Made by a program: the position numbers and the translations under genes. Positions 17,248 through 25,651 of a DNA stretch of 64,000 nucleotides are shown piece by piece. The notes beneath the pieces are model-generated. The model was given only the letters and a program-made list of their open reading frames with translations. It was not told the DNA's origin and ran no database searches. The stretch is from Planococcus maritimus (GTDB lineage Bacteria > Bacillota > Bacilli > Bacillales_A > Planococcaceae): contig NZ_LTZG01000021.1 of NCBI RefSeq assembly GCF_001592825.1, positions 1-64,000 on the forward strand. Reading direction: 5' to 3'. Position 1 is the stretch's first letter. Every line of letters starts with the position of its first letter.

Positions 17248-18348
17248 TTAGCGTCTGCTTAAAATATCGTGGCCATGGCCGCTACGCAAAAACTGGCTTC
17301 TGGAATTACGGACGCGTTCGATGCGCTCTTCAGCCATACGCTCTGCTGCGATATAGCTCGGAATTCCGTCGCGTTTCGCGATTTCGAAGATGCGTGTAAT
17401 GCTGTCGTAGATCGTTTCAACGCGTTTCATGGCGCGCTCGTTATTGTAGCCATAAAGCTCATCTGCAACGTTGATAACGCCGCCTGAGTTGATGACGAAG
17501 TCCGGTGCATAAACGATACCGCGTGCTTCAAGTTCATCGCCGTGACGTTCTTCTTTCAATTGGTTGTTCGCAGATCCTGCAACAACTTTCACTTTTAATT
17601 GTGGGATCGTGTCATCGTTGATGATCGCGCCCATCGCACACGGTGCGAAAATATCTGCATCTTGCGAGTAGATTTCGTTCGGCTCAACAGCTGTTGCCCC
17701 AAAGGCTTCGACAGCACGTTGAACAGCTTCTTTGTTAATATCCGTTACGATCAACTTCGCGCCTTCTTTATGCAAGTATTCGCATAGCGGGTAAGCAACG
17801 TTACCGACGCCTTGCACAGCTACTGTTTTGCCTTCAAGCGAATCGTCGCCATAAGCTTCCATTGCAGCTGCTTTCATGCCGATATACGCGCCGTAAGCCG
17901 TTACTGGTGATGGGTTGCCTGAAGAACCAAATGCCGGAGAGATACCTGTTACAAAGTCTGTTTCTTCGTGGATCATATCCATGTCAGCAACAGTCGTTCC
18001 AACATCTTCAGCAGTGATGTAACGCCCATTCAACCCTTGGATGAAACGGCCGAAAGCGCGGAACATTTCTTCGTTTTTGTCTTTTAATGGATCCCCGATA
18101 ATAACGGTTTTCCCGCCACCGAGGTTTAAGCCGGCTGCAGCGTTTTTGTAAGTCATGCCACGTCCTAGGCGAATTGCATCTTCGATTGCTTCTTCTTCAC
18201 TTTCGTAGTTCCACATGCGCGTGCCGCCAAGAGCTGGCCCAAGCGTTGTGTCGTGGATACAAATGATGGCTTTTAGGCCAGAGTTTTTGTCTTGGCAAAA
18301 TACCAATTGCTCGTAGTCATGTTCTTCCATTTTTTTGAAAATTTCCAT
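17248..18348 (-). CDS. bcd: Leucine (branched-chain amino acid) dehydrogenase
   Basis: A 366-residue Glu/Leu/Phe/Val dehydrogenase. The substrate-site Lys region [12 protein letters not shown] lies near 96-107, and the NAD-binding Rossmann motif is [15 protein letters not shown] (about 179-193). It deaminates leucine, valine and isoleucine to the keto acids used by the E1-E2-E3 complex encoded downstream. AGGAGGAATTTACA precedes the ATG. The 90-bp gap to ptb contains an imperfect inverted repeat (GGTTTCAA...TTGAAATC) but no convincing terminator. Confidence 0.94.
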   Translation of the reverse strand: MEIFKKMEEHDYEQLVFCQDKNSGLKAIICIHDTTLGPALGGTRMWNYESEEEAIEDAIRLGRGMTYKNAAAGLNLGGGKTVIIGDPLKDKNEEMFRAFGRFIQGLNGRYITAEDVGTTVADMDMIHEETDFVTGISPAFGSSGNPSPVTAYGAYIGMKAAAMEAYGDDSLEGKTVAVQGVGNVAYPLCEYLHKEGAKLIVTDINKEAVQRAVEAFGATAVEPNEIYSQDADIFAPCAMGAIINDDTIPQLKVKVVAGSANNQLKEERHGDELEARGIVYAPDFVINSGGVINVADELYGYNNERAMKRVETIYDSITRIFEIAKRDGIPSYIAAERMAEERIERVRNSRSQFLRSGHGHDILSRR

Positions 18349-18437
18349 TGTAAATTCCTCCTAGTAGTGTTTGGATTAGATCCAGAGATCCGGTTTGGCA
18401 GCCTGCAACCGATGATTTCAATCAATTGAAACCGCTT

Positions 18438-19346
18438 TTATGAATTCGCTGAGTGTATAGCTAAAGCGAGAGAATATAATTTACTTTCTGCACTGTCGGC
18501 ACGTGATGTCAACACAATCGGCGCTTTAGCACCAGCGATGATCCCGCCGACTTTGGCTTTGGAAAAATAGACTAATGATTTATAAAGGATATTGCCGGCT
18601 TCGATATTCGGCACCAGCAAAATATTTGCGTGTCCGGCTGTATCACCTTCAATGCGCTTGTGCTTAGCCGCTTCAACAGAGATAGCGTTGTCTAAAGCGA
18701 GTGGCCCATCAACGACGCAATCCGTAATCTGTCCACGCTTGTTCATGGCGGCCAGTGCTGCTGCATCTAGCGTGGCTTGCATATTCGGATTGACGACTTC
18801 TACAGCTGCAAGAGCTGCCACAATCGGCAATTCCACACCAGTCGCCCGCGCCACTTGAACGGCATTACGGATGATCTGGGCTTTTTCTTGCAATGACGGT
18901 TCAATGTTCATGCCGGCATCGGTTACGAAAATCAGCCGGTCATAGCCCTCGACTTCAAAAGCAGCGACGTGTGATAACACTGAGCCAGTGCGGAGGCCGT
19001 ATTCTGCGTTCAGCGCGGCTTTCATTAAGGTTGCCGTTGGGATATGCCCTTTCATCAAGACGCTAGCGTCATTCATGAAGACAGCTCGAACGGCTTCTTT
19101 TGCCGCTTGTTGAGGCCCGTTCACATGGTGGATCATGAGTTTCGGATGGCCTTGTAAATGGGGGAAATCAGTTGAGATCAATTGTTTAATAGTTGCTTCA
19201 TCATCATAGAGATGAAAGCTTGCCAGGTTTTGGTCAAGTGCCAATGAAATGGCTTCCATAACTGCGTGGTTGGCAGCAGCTGCTACAGCGACAGCGTGCT
19301 CATCCTGCAAGTCGATTTCATCGACGATGTTTTGCAAAGTAGTCAT
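18438..19346 (-). CDS. ptb: Phosphate butyryltransferase-like enzyme (branched-chain)
   Basis: This 302-residue phosphotransacylase moves branched acyl groups from CoA to phosphate, the step before Buk. Conserved blocks are MKGHIPTATLMKAAL, LSHVAAFEVEGYDRLIFVTDAGMNI, DCVVDGPLALDNA and the GNILYKSLVYFSKAKVGGII stretch near the C-terminus. The reading frame stays open for 39 more codons upstream, but the start at 19346 is preferred: GAGGTGATAG lies just before it and the upstream extension covers promoter-type DNA with hexamer repeats. It is the first gene of the operon, 131 bp from bkdR. Confidence 0.93.
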   Translation of the reverse strand: MTTLQNIVDEIDLQDEHAVAVAAAANHAVMEAISLALDQNLASFHLYDDEATIKQLISTDFPHLQGHPKLMIHHVNGPQQAAKEAVRAVFMNDASVLMKGHIPTATLMKAALNAEYGLRTGSVLSHVAAFEVEGYDRLIFVTDAGMNIEPSLQEKAQIIRNAVQVARATGVELPIVAALAAVEVVNPNMQATLDAAALAAMNKRGQITDCVVDGPLALDNAISVEAAKHKRIEGDTAGHANILLVPNIEAGNILYKSLVYFSKAKVGGIIAGAKAPIVLTSRADSAESKLYSLALAIHSANS

Positions 19347-19400
19347 ATCTATCACCTCGTTCTTTTTAATTAAAACAGAAGAAAACTCGAGATATAAGGG

Positions 19401-19415
19401 ATGTAAGCGTTTTAT
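19401..19415 (-). promoter_or_regulatory. Candidate CcpA (cre) site before ptb
   Basis: ATGTAAGCGTTTTAT agrees with the cre pattern WTGNAANCGNWWNCA at all but the last two positions. It lies about 55 bases before the ptb start codon, between the TTGCAA array and the gene, so binding would be expected to repress the operon under good carbon supply. Prediction from sequence only. Confidence 0.4.
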
Positions 19416-19473
19416 TTGCAAAATACAGCAGTTCTCTTTGCAAATTCTTGCAAAACCTTGCAAAGAGTTGCAA
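19416..19473. promoter_or_regulatory. Phased TTGCAA array between bkdR and ptb
   Basis: The palindrome TTGCAA occurs at 19438, 19448, 19458 and 19468, exactly 10 bp apart, and again at 19416. Sites on one face of the helix suggest cooperative protein binding, plausibly by BkdR encoded immediately upstream. The hexamer closest to ptb resembles a sigma-54 -12 element (TTTTGCA), but the expected GG 12 bases upstream is CT, so there is no normal -24 element. Confidence 0.6.
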
Positions 19474-19477
19474 AACT

Positions 19478-21520
19478 CTATAATAGTCCGAATTTTTCCA
19501 ACTTATAGTATAAAGTACGCAAAGAAATTTGGAGTTGTTTGGCCGTTTTCGATTTATTGCCTTTGGCTTCTTCCAGTGCCCGGTGCAAGATGCCGCGTTC
19601 GACTGTCTCCAGTTGCTCTTGCAAAGGGGCAGATGCCGGAATGACCACTTCGTTTTTAGCCTCTTTCGCTTTTAGCATATTCAAAGGAATGTGGTCTTCA
19701 GTCATAATCTTATCGTTCATCTGCATAAAGATCATTGAACGGCTTAAAATGTTTTCCAGTTCTCTTACATTGCCTGGCCAATCGTACATTTTCAAATACT
19801 GCAACGCTTTCTCCGAAACACTCTCTACATTGCGGCCATATTCTTGATTGAGTTTCAATAACAAGCGGTCAATTATACGCGGAATGTCCTGTTTTCTGTT
19901 GCGCAGCGGTGGAATCAAGATCGGCATGCGGTTCAACCGGTAATATAGATCTTCGCGGAATGCGCCGTCAAGCAATGCTTTTTCCATATTGGCATTGGTA
20001 GAGGCGATGACACGGACATTGACAGGAATAGGTTTGGTTCCGCCAATTCGCATCGTTTCATGTTCTTGTAACACCCGCAGCAATTTACTTTGGATTTGCG
20101 GTGACAATTCACCGATTTCATCCAGAAAAATACTGCCATTATTTGCCTCTTCCAACAAGCCCCGCTTTGCCCCAGTCCGACTTTCGGCCGTTGCCCCTTC
20201 CTCATAGCCGAACAATTCGGCATCTAATTGCTCACTCGATACTGCGGCACAATTGACGCGAACGAATTTATTGAACTGGCGCTCACTCGCGCTGTGGATG
20301 GCATGAGCAAATAATTCCTTGCCCGTTCCCGACTCGCCTCGCAATAACACTGTGACAAGCGTCTGCGCAGCCAATTTCGCCTGTTGCAGTGATAATTGCA
20401 TTTCAGATGACAGCCCGATGATATCATCAAAGGTATATTTCGATTCAAGCGTCCGGATGATGCTTCTCGCTCGGTCCAATTCTTTCATGAGCGAACGAAT
20501 CTCTGTCGTATCGTGGATAACCCCGACACTTCCCTTTAATTGATTATCGACGATGATGGGTGCCACATTGACAATGACTTCCCGTCTGGCTGGACCAACT
20601 TTTAAATTGACACCGCGTACAGGCTTCCGGGTTTGCAAGGCTTTCAAGTGCATGCTTTCGCCTTCTGAAATATCCGCAGATGCCGGGCGGCCAATTACTT
20701 GCTCCATCTCAAGGCCCGTAATTCTCGTATAAGCCGGATTGACAAGCAAGCCATTGCCTTTTTCATCCACCACTGAAATAGCATCGTCGCTCGACTGGAT
20801 GATCGCCTGCAGCATTGTTTGAATCTCTTTTAAGTCAGTAATTTCTTCAGCGAGTGACACAACTTCTGTAATGTCCTTAAACACAGCAAAGGCACCGATC
20901 AATTCGCCAGTCTCATCAATCATCGGAAATCGGCTTGTAACGATTTTCGAGCCATCCTTGAGCTCTAGCTCGCGATTCAATTCTGTCCTTCCGGTCTCAA
21001 GAATCCTTGGCAATTCGCTCATCGAAATCAACTCATGAATATGGCGCCCGATGGCTTCGTCTTGCTTTACAGAAAGCATGCGGGCAGCGCTGCGATTGAT
21101 GAAATGGATGTGGTTGTCGAGGTCAATGCCAACCATACCTTCGTCGATTGAATTGAAAATGATTGAGCCTTTATGACTCTCGGTACTAAGTCGGTTGATA
21201 TAATGTTCTTTCTCATCCATTAAGCGCACAAAGATATTGGCGACACTCCCCGGGATGATGACCGTCCGTGGTGGATAATAACGCCGCAAACGCTGTGTTA
21301 GTTCATCATCACCCGTTACATTGAAGACGATATCAACGGCTTTGGGCAATTCGCGATAATCGGATCCGGTGAAAATATTAAATTTTTCCGCCTCGACCAA
21401 TGCTGGTGCCGCAGCATCGATATCCGCAACCCCTTCAACGTGGAACCAACCAGACTCAACGAGCAGTTTTAGAATCGATGACCCGCCGTTTCCTCCGCCT
21501 ATAATGATCACTTTTTGCAA
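19478..21520 (-). CDS. bkdR: BkdR-type sigma-54-family regulator lacking the GAFTGA motif
   Basis: A 680-residue regulator. An N-terminal Rossmann-like domain (GGGNGGSSILKLL, 8-20) is followed by PAS domains at about 115-220 and 235-345, an AAA+ domain at about 363-600 with GESGTGKE (395-402) and FLDEIGEL, and a C-terminal Fis-type helix-turn-helix (SKTAKQLQISLRTLYYKLEK). Family members activate sigma-54 promoters of branched-chain catabolism. The loop that touches sigma-54, normally GAFTGA, reads GATAES at 442-447 with no change in length, so normal activation is doubtful. Translation seems to start at TTG (21518-21520), with AAAGG 11 bases upstream. The gene precedes the operon it should control. 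Confidence 0.88.
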   Translation of the reverse strand: MQKVIIIGGGNGGSSILKLLVESGWFHVEGVADIDAAAPALVEAEKFNIFTGSDYRELPKAVDIVFNVTGDDELTQRLRRYYPPRTVIIPGSVANIFVRLMDEKEHYINRLSTESHKGSIIFNSIDEGMVGIDLDNHIHFINRSAARMLSVKQDEAIGRHIHELISMSELPRILETGRTELNRELELKDGSKIVTSRFPMIDETGELIGAFAVFKDITEVVSLAEEITDLKEIQTMLQAIIQSSDDAISVVDEKGNGLLVNPAYTRITGLEMEQVIGRPASADISEGESMHLKALQTRKPVRGVNLKVGPARREVIVNVAPIIVDNQLKGSVGVIHDTTEIRSLMKELDRARSIIRTLESKYTFDDIIGLSSEMQLSLQQAKLAAQTLVTVLLRGESGTGKELFAHAIHSASERQFNKFVRVNCAAVSSEQLDAELFGYEEGATAESRTGAKRGLLEEANNGSIFLDEIGELSPQIQSKLLRVLQEHETMRIGGTKPIPVNVRVIASTNANMEKALLDGAFREDLYYRLNRMPILIPPLRNRKQDIPRIIDRLLLKLNQEYGRNVESVSEKALQYLKMYDWPGNVRELENILSRSMIFMQMNDKIMTEDHIPLNMLKAKEAKNEVVIPASAPLQEQLETVERGILHRALEEAKGNKSKTAKQLQISLRTLYYKLEKFGLL

Positions 21521-21596
21521 TTCACTTCAAACCTTTCTGGTCCAATTCATGCAAGAGACTGCACATATGTTTCTAGCCTACCGCAGGGGACAATTC

Positions 21597-21625
21597 TTGA
21601 CAACTTTAAGCGGATTGGAAACAAT
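21597..21625 (+). promoter_or_regulatory. Sigma-A promoter for the DUF2627 gene
   Basis: TTGACA (21597-21602), a 17-base spacer and AACAAT (21620-21625) stand 23 bases before the ATG. The -35 box is perfect. Confidence 0.6.
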
Positions 21626-21648
21626 GGAACATGAAGGATGTGGATTAG

Positions 21649-21885
21649 ATGGGACGATTGATTGCATTTATCATTTTGCTCATTCCTGGCATCATGGCCG
21701 CTTACGGCATTAAATTGATGCGGGATACCCTTTTTAATAAATTGCTTGAGCCGTATCCAGCCCTCTGGATGCAGTTTACGCTCGGGACGCTCTTCACAGT
21801 GATCGGCATTGGTTTCTTTGCCGGCTTCCTGTTGAATCGCGACCGCAAAAAAGGCAATGTGTCTGAACGGTTCCAAAAGCGATAA
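21649..21885 (+). CDS. yqzF: DUF2627 membrane protein (YqzF)
   Basis: A 78-residue protein with two hydrophobic helices (about 3-20 and 41-63) and a basic, charged C-terminal tail. The sequence style (GRLIAFIILLIPGIMAAYGIKLMRD) and its place divergent from bkdR match B. subtilis YqzF, a DUF2627 protein of unknown function. It has its own promoter and terminator. Confidence 0.8.
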   Translation: MGRLIAFIILLIPGIMAAYGIKLMRDTLFNKLLEPYPALWMQFTLGTLFTVIGIGFFAGFLLNRDRKKGNVSERFQKR

Positions 21886-21910
21886 ACGAGCGCATGCATG
21901 TAAACAAACG

Positions 21911-21949
21911 AAAAACCAGCCAGGGGCTATTGCTCCTGGCTGGTTTTTT
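21911..21949 (+). terminator. Terminator of yqzF, one of a near-identical pair
   Basis: AAAAACCAGCCAG (21911-21923) pairs with 21936-21949, followed by six T. The sequence is almost the same as the terminator at 22189-22224. Confidence 0.9.
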
Positions 21950-21989
21950 CAGGTTGTAGCGAAAGGTAGGAAGTCGTATTTTCCGAAGC

Positions 21990-22095
21990 TTATCGCACGA
22001 CTCCGTGGGCTCGCGCCCAAGCCTCCTCAGTCGCTTTGCGCCTTGCGGGGTCTCGGTCGTCTCGCTGTTCCACAGGAGTCGAGCGAACGCTTCTT
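21990..22095 (-). repeat. Second copy of the Bacillaceae-type intergenic repeat
   Basis: On the minus strand this reads CGACTCCTGTGGAACAGCGA, then GAGACCCCGCAAGG, then GAGGAGGCTTGGGCGCGAGC, the same repeat family as 425-759. It fills most of the 318-bp gap between yqzF and the phosphodiesterase gene, flanked by the two matching terminators. No coding sequence is evident. Confidence 0.65.
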
Positions 22096-22188
22096 CAAAT
22101 ACTTAGATAGTTATTTGATTTTCACTTGTGGAATAGCGTCATATTTCTTTTCAATTATAGAAGATTATAGACTTTTTCAACACTCTGG

Positions 22189-22224
22189 AAAACCAGCCAG
22201 AGGCTATTGCTCCTGGCTGGTTTT
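22189..22224 (-). terminator. Terminator overlapping the phosphodiesterase stop codon
   Basis: AAAACCAGCCAG (22189-22200) pairs with CTGGCTGGTTTT (22213-22224). The right-hand arm includes the last codons of the gene, so the hairpin starts inside the coding sequence. Confidence 0.85.
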
Positions 22225-22953
22225 TTGTCTATGATGCTGCGGTTGTTGTGTCCATAAAGCTTTGACGCGGGCCGGATAGTCTGTGATGATTCCTTTGACT
22301 GAAGGGTGAAGCGCACGCAATATGCGTTCGTTTCCGGAAATTCCATACAGCCGCACCGGTTTCCCCATCTTCGCGATTGGTTCCAGCCATTTCGCTTTAT
22401 GGTATCTCTTATGGAAATGGTAACTGTCGAAATCCTTGTATTTCCCCAATTCATTCCATTGCACAGCTCGTTTTAAGATCCACGCCACCTCTATATGCGG
22501 CTGCAAGCTTTTCATCTTTTTCAAGAGCTCAGCATCAAATGACGATAATTGGACATTGCCCGCCCCTTCAAGCAAGGCAGAGACGATTTCAGGACCCTCC
22601 GGATGTTTTGCAACAGATGACTTCAATTCGATATTCAACGGGATGTTTTTCCGCTTAGCCCAGTGTATGACTTCATAGGCAAGCGGAATCGAATGGCTCC
22701 CGAAACGGCGGAACCGTTTCCGGATCGACAGCAGCCTCAGCGAATCATACGCCATCGCATAGACATCCGACCGCATTCCGGCTAATCGGTTCAATTGATC
22801 GTCGTGATAGACAACTGCAATTCCGTCCTGCGTCATCTGGATGTCCAACTCAATTCCCACTTGCAGTTGATGCGCTAATTGAAATGCTTGCCATGTATTT
22901 TCAAGTGCATGGCCTGAGGCTCCGCGATGCGCATAAATTTCGATTTCAGACAT
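22204..22953 (-). CDS. yqiK: Glycerophosphodiester phosphodiesterase (YqiK-like)
   Basis: This 249-residue GDPD-family enzyme starts with the catalytic block EIYAHRGASGHALENTW (His and Arg at about 8-9, Glu at 18). The metal and second catalytic residues follow in GIELDIQMTQDGIAVVYHDDQLNR (about 33-56, with Glu, Asp and His). It hydrolyses glycerophosphodiesters to glycerol-3-phosphate and an alcohol. There is no signal peptide, so it is cytoplasmic. It stands alone between two terminators, as yqiK does in B. subtilis. Confidence 0.88.
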   Translation of the reverse strand: MSEIEIYAHRGASGHALENTWQAFQLAHQLQVGIELDIQMTQDGIAVVYHDDQLNRLAGMRSDVYAMAYDSLRLLSIRKRFRRFGSHSIPLAYEVIHWAKRKNIPLNIELKSSVAKHPEGPEIVSALLEGAGNVQLSSFDAELLKKMKSLQPHIEVAWILKRAVQWNELGKYKDFDSYHFHKRYHKAKWLEPIAKMGKPVRLYGISGNERILRALHPSVKGIITDYPARVKALWTQQPQHHRQKTSQEQ

Positions 22954-23110
22954 AGCTTTCTCCCCTTTATCCGATAGGACTTAGCTTTAATCAACCATTT
23001 TATCACGTCATCAACTCACTGCAAATGTTGCGTTTGTTGTGGGCGGTTTTTTATTTTTCATAAGACCTTATGTAGTTAATTACATTTATCAGTAAGGCGC
23101 TCTCGCGCAA

Positions 23111-23140
23111 AAAAAACCGATGCCTATAACAGGCACCGGT
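23111..23140 (-). terminator. Terminator of spo0A
   Basis: ACCGATGCCT (23116-23125) pairs with AGGCACCGGT (23131-23140), 3 bases past the stop, followed by a run of T on the minus strand. Confidence 0.9.
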
Positions 23141-23143
23141 CGT

Positions 23144-23902
23144 TCATTTTTTATTGTCATTCATGCCAAGGCTGTCGACAATCATAGCGATGAACTCAGA
23201 GTTGGCCGGTTTCGCTTGCAGGTGAGCTTCGCTATAGCCAAAGACACTTGCAATATGGGACACGGACTCGCTGCGCACCCATACTTGCTCGATGGCATGG
23301 CGGATCGACCTCTCAACGCGTGCTGGTGTCGTATCGAATTTCAATGCGATTTTCGGATACAGCTCTTTCGTCACTTTGCCAAGCGCAGAAGGTTCATCTA
23401 CCACAATCGACACCGCTGCTTTTAAATACATATAACCTTTAAGATGCGGCGGCACACCGATGTCTTTTAAACGCGAAGTAATCAGCTCATCCTTTGTTAC
23501 CAAACCATTTCTTGCGACTTGGTCCCCATTTTTCATGATGTGATTGATCTGGACGACCAATCGCTCCGTCTCAAATGGTTTCATGATGAAATAAGAAGCC
23601 CCGTAATCCGCAGCCTGGCTCATGATTGACTCCTGGCCAAATGCGGACAACATGATCACATGGATTTTACTCAGACGCTCATTCGAACGCAACACATCGA
23701 GTACCGCAATGCCATCTAAATAAGGCATGATGATATCGAGAAGCAAAATATCTGCCTCGGTCTGTTCCAGAATCCCGATACATTCCCTGCCGTCATGAGC
23801 CACGCCCACCACTTCCATATTCGGCTGTGAATCGAGAAATTCAGTCATCAATTCAACAAGCTCTCGGTTGTCATCGGCAATGGCGATTTTTATTTTCTCC
23901 AT
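23144..23902 (-). CDS. spo0A: Response regulator Spo0A
   Basis: A 252-residue protein with an N-terminal receiver domain (acidic Asp10/Asp11, phosphoacceptor Asp56 in DILLLDIIMP, Lys in IMKPF) and the Spo0A-only C-terminal DNA-binding domain. The recognition helix TPARVERSIRHAIEQVW and the NSEFIAM end are intact. In B. subtilis it is the master regulator of sporulation and stationary-phase genes. Here it directly follows recN with 33 bp between, whereas spoIVB lies between them in spore formers. Retention of all key residues suggests it still works in a non-sporulation role (inference). AGGAGAG precedes the ATG. Confidence 0.95.
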   Translation of the reverse strand: MEKIKIAIADDNRELVELMTEFLDSQPNMEVVGVAHDGRECIGILEQTEADILLLDIIMPYLDGIAVLDVLRSNERLSKIHVIMLSAFGQESIMSQAADYGASYFIMKPFETERLVVQINHIMKNGDQVARNGLVTKDELITSRLKDIGVPPHLKGYMYLKAAVSIVVDEPSALGKVTKELYPKIALKFDTTPARVERSIRHAIEQVWVRSESVSHIASVFGYSEAHLQAKPANSEFIAMIVDSLGMNDNKK

Positions 23903-23935
23903 ATTTTTCTCTCCTAATTGACAGGCTCCGGACCC

Positions 23936-25633
23936 TTATTTCATCAACAACTTCCGGTCCCTCGCCAAAGTCAGCAATTCATCAGCATGCTGTAAGGTTA
24001 ATTCAGTGATTTCTGCCCCTGACAGCATACGGCTCATTTCTTCCGTACGTTTACGCCCTGCAAGTTCTTTTACCACAGTCGTGGTACGGTCTTTTGATAC
24101 TTTTTTCTCGATAAACAAATGCTGGTCTGCCATCGCGGCAACTTGTGGCAGATGCGAAATACATAGCACCTGTGAGTGGCGGGCAATGGCTGCGATTTTT
24201 TCAGCGATCGCCTGCGCCACCCGGCCACTGACGCCTGTATCGACTTCATCGAAAATGATCGACGTAATGCCTTGGTGCTTGGAGAAAATCGTTTTCAGCG
24301 CCAGCATCATACGCGACAATTCGCCGCCTGATGCCACTTTCGTTAACGCTTTCAACGGCTCGCCGACATTTGTCGAGATATGGAACGCGATGCTGTCCTG
24401 GCCAAAGCGGTCGAATTTGCCTTTTGGCAACAAATTAAATTGGACTGCGAATGACGCTTTGCCCATATGGAGTTCTTTCAATTGTTCCATGATTGCTTTC
24501 GATAATTTCGTCGCCGCTTGTTTTCTAAGCATCGTCAATTCTTCCGCTTCGATGCGCAAGTCCTCGGTCAACTCTTTGAGCTTTTCTTGATCGAGGCGCA
24601 AACGCTGGTCGCGATTCAGCAGTTTATCCAGTTCATCTGCCTGTTCTTCTTGATACAGCAGCATATCTTCAACCGACGCGCCGTATTTACGTTTCAAAGA
24701 TTGCAATAAAGCAAGGCGCTGTTCGATGTCATTGAGCCGTTCCGGATCGAATTCCAATTGATCCAAGATGCGCTTGATTTCCGTCGAAGTATCCTGCAAT
24801 TGATAAAACGCCCCTGCCACCGATTCTGAAGCCTCTTGGAATTGTTCATCGACTGATGCGGCATGCTCGAGTTCGCTCATGGCATTGCCGACCCAATCAA
24901 GTCCTTTCGACTCTCCTTGAATCGCTTCGTGAGCTTGTGAGATCGATTCGTAAATTTTAGTGAAATTCTGCAAGCGTTTACGTTCGTCGAGCAAGGTTTC
25001 CTCTTCGCCAGGCACGAGCTGCGCTTCTTCAATTTCACGCAATTGAAATGTCAGCAAATCAATGCGTTGGGCAATCTGTTGCTCGTTTTCGTTATAAGTC
25101 GCAAATTCTCGCTTTAGTTTCGTGTATTTTTCAAACGTATGATTATAGCTTTCTTTTGCTTTGGTCAGGAGTTTCCCGGCAAATTGATCCAATAGGTGCA
25201 AATGTTGTTTTTCATCCATCAATTCCTGGGTTTCATGTTGGCCGTGGATATCAATCAATGCAGCCCCCACTTCACGCAAGATGGAAATGGTCACAAGCTT
25301 GCCGTTAATGCGGCAAACATTTTTGCCTTTGCCATTCAACTCACGCCGCAATAATACATCGCCGTCGCTCGCCTGGATGCCAAAATCCTCGAGCTTGCGA
25401 TGGACAGGATGCGCCGCACTGTCGATATGGAACAATCCTTCAATTTCAGCTTTTTGCGCCCCGTGGCGAATAAATTCCTGACTGCCCCGACCGCCAGCCA
25501 ATAAATGCACAGCATCGATAATAATCGATTTCCCTGCACCGGTTTCTCCTGTCAAAACGGTCATGCCTTCTGTAAAACTGACCGATAATGTATCAATGAT
25601 CGCAAAATTGCGGATATCCAATTCTCGCAGCAT
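23936..25633 (-). CDS. recN: DNA repair protein RecN
   Basis: A 565-residue SMC-like ATPase. The P-loop GETGAGKSIIIDAV lies near 28-41, a long coiled coil covers about 150-370, and the C-terminal half has the ABC signature SGGELSRM and Walker B SIIFDEVDTGVSG. RecN acts early at DNA double-strand breaks. The ATG at 25633 is chosen because GAGGTGG is 6 bases upstream; an ATG two codons earlier abuts that site. It lies 18 bp after argR and ahead of spo0A in one operon. Confidence 0.94.
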   Translation of the reverse strand: MLRELDIRNFAIIDTLSVSFTEGMTVLTGETGAGKSIIIDAVHLLAGGRGSQEFIRHGAQKAEIEGLFHIDSAAHPVHRKLEDFGIQASDGDVLLRRELNGKGKNVCRINGKLVTISILREVGAALIDIHGQHETQELMDEKQHLHLLDQFAGKLLTKAKESYNHTFEKYTKLKREFATYNENEQQIAQRIDLLTFQLREIEEAQLVPGEEETLLDERKRLQNFTKIYESISQAHEAIQGESKGLDWVGNAMSELEHAASVDEQFQEASESVAGAFYQLQDTSTEIKRILDQLEFDPERLNDIEQRLALLQSLKRKYGASVEDMLLYQEEQADELDKLLNRDQRLRLDQEKLKELTEDLRIEAEELTMLRKQAATKLSKAIMEQLKELHMGKASFAVQFNLLPKGKFDRFGQDSIAFHISTNVGEPLKALTKVASGGELSRMMLALKTIFSKHQGITSIIFDEVDTGVSGRVAQAIAEKIAAIARHSQVLCISHLPQVAAMADQHLFIEKKVSKDRTTTVVKELAGRKRTEEMSRMLSGAEITELTLQHADELLTLARDRKLLMK

Positions 25634-25651
25634 ATACATCCACCTCTTTAA

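Noticed and set aside
19347-19463. 39-codon N-terminal extension of ptb
   Set aside because: It crosses the TTGCAA array and has no ribosome site; the start at 19346 fits the family.
21490-21520. TTGCAA at the bkdR start codon as a sixth member of the array
   Set aside because: It is simply the TTG CAA start and second codon and lies 2 kb from the array.
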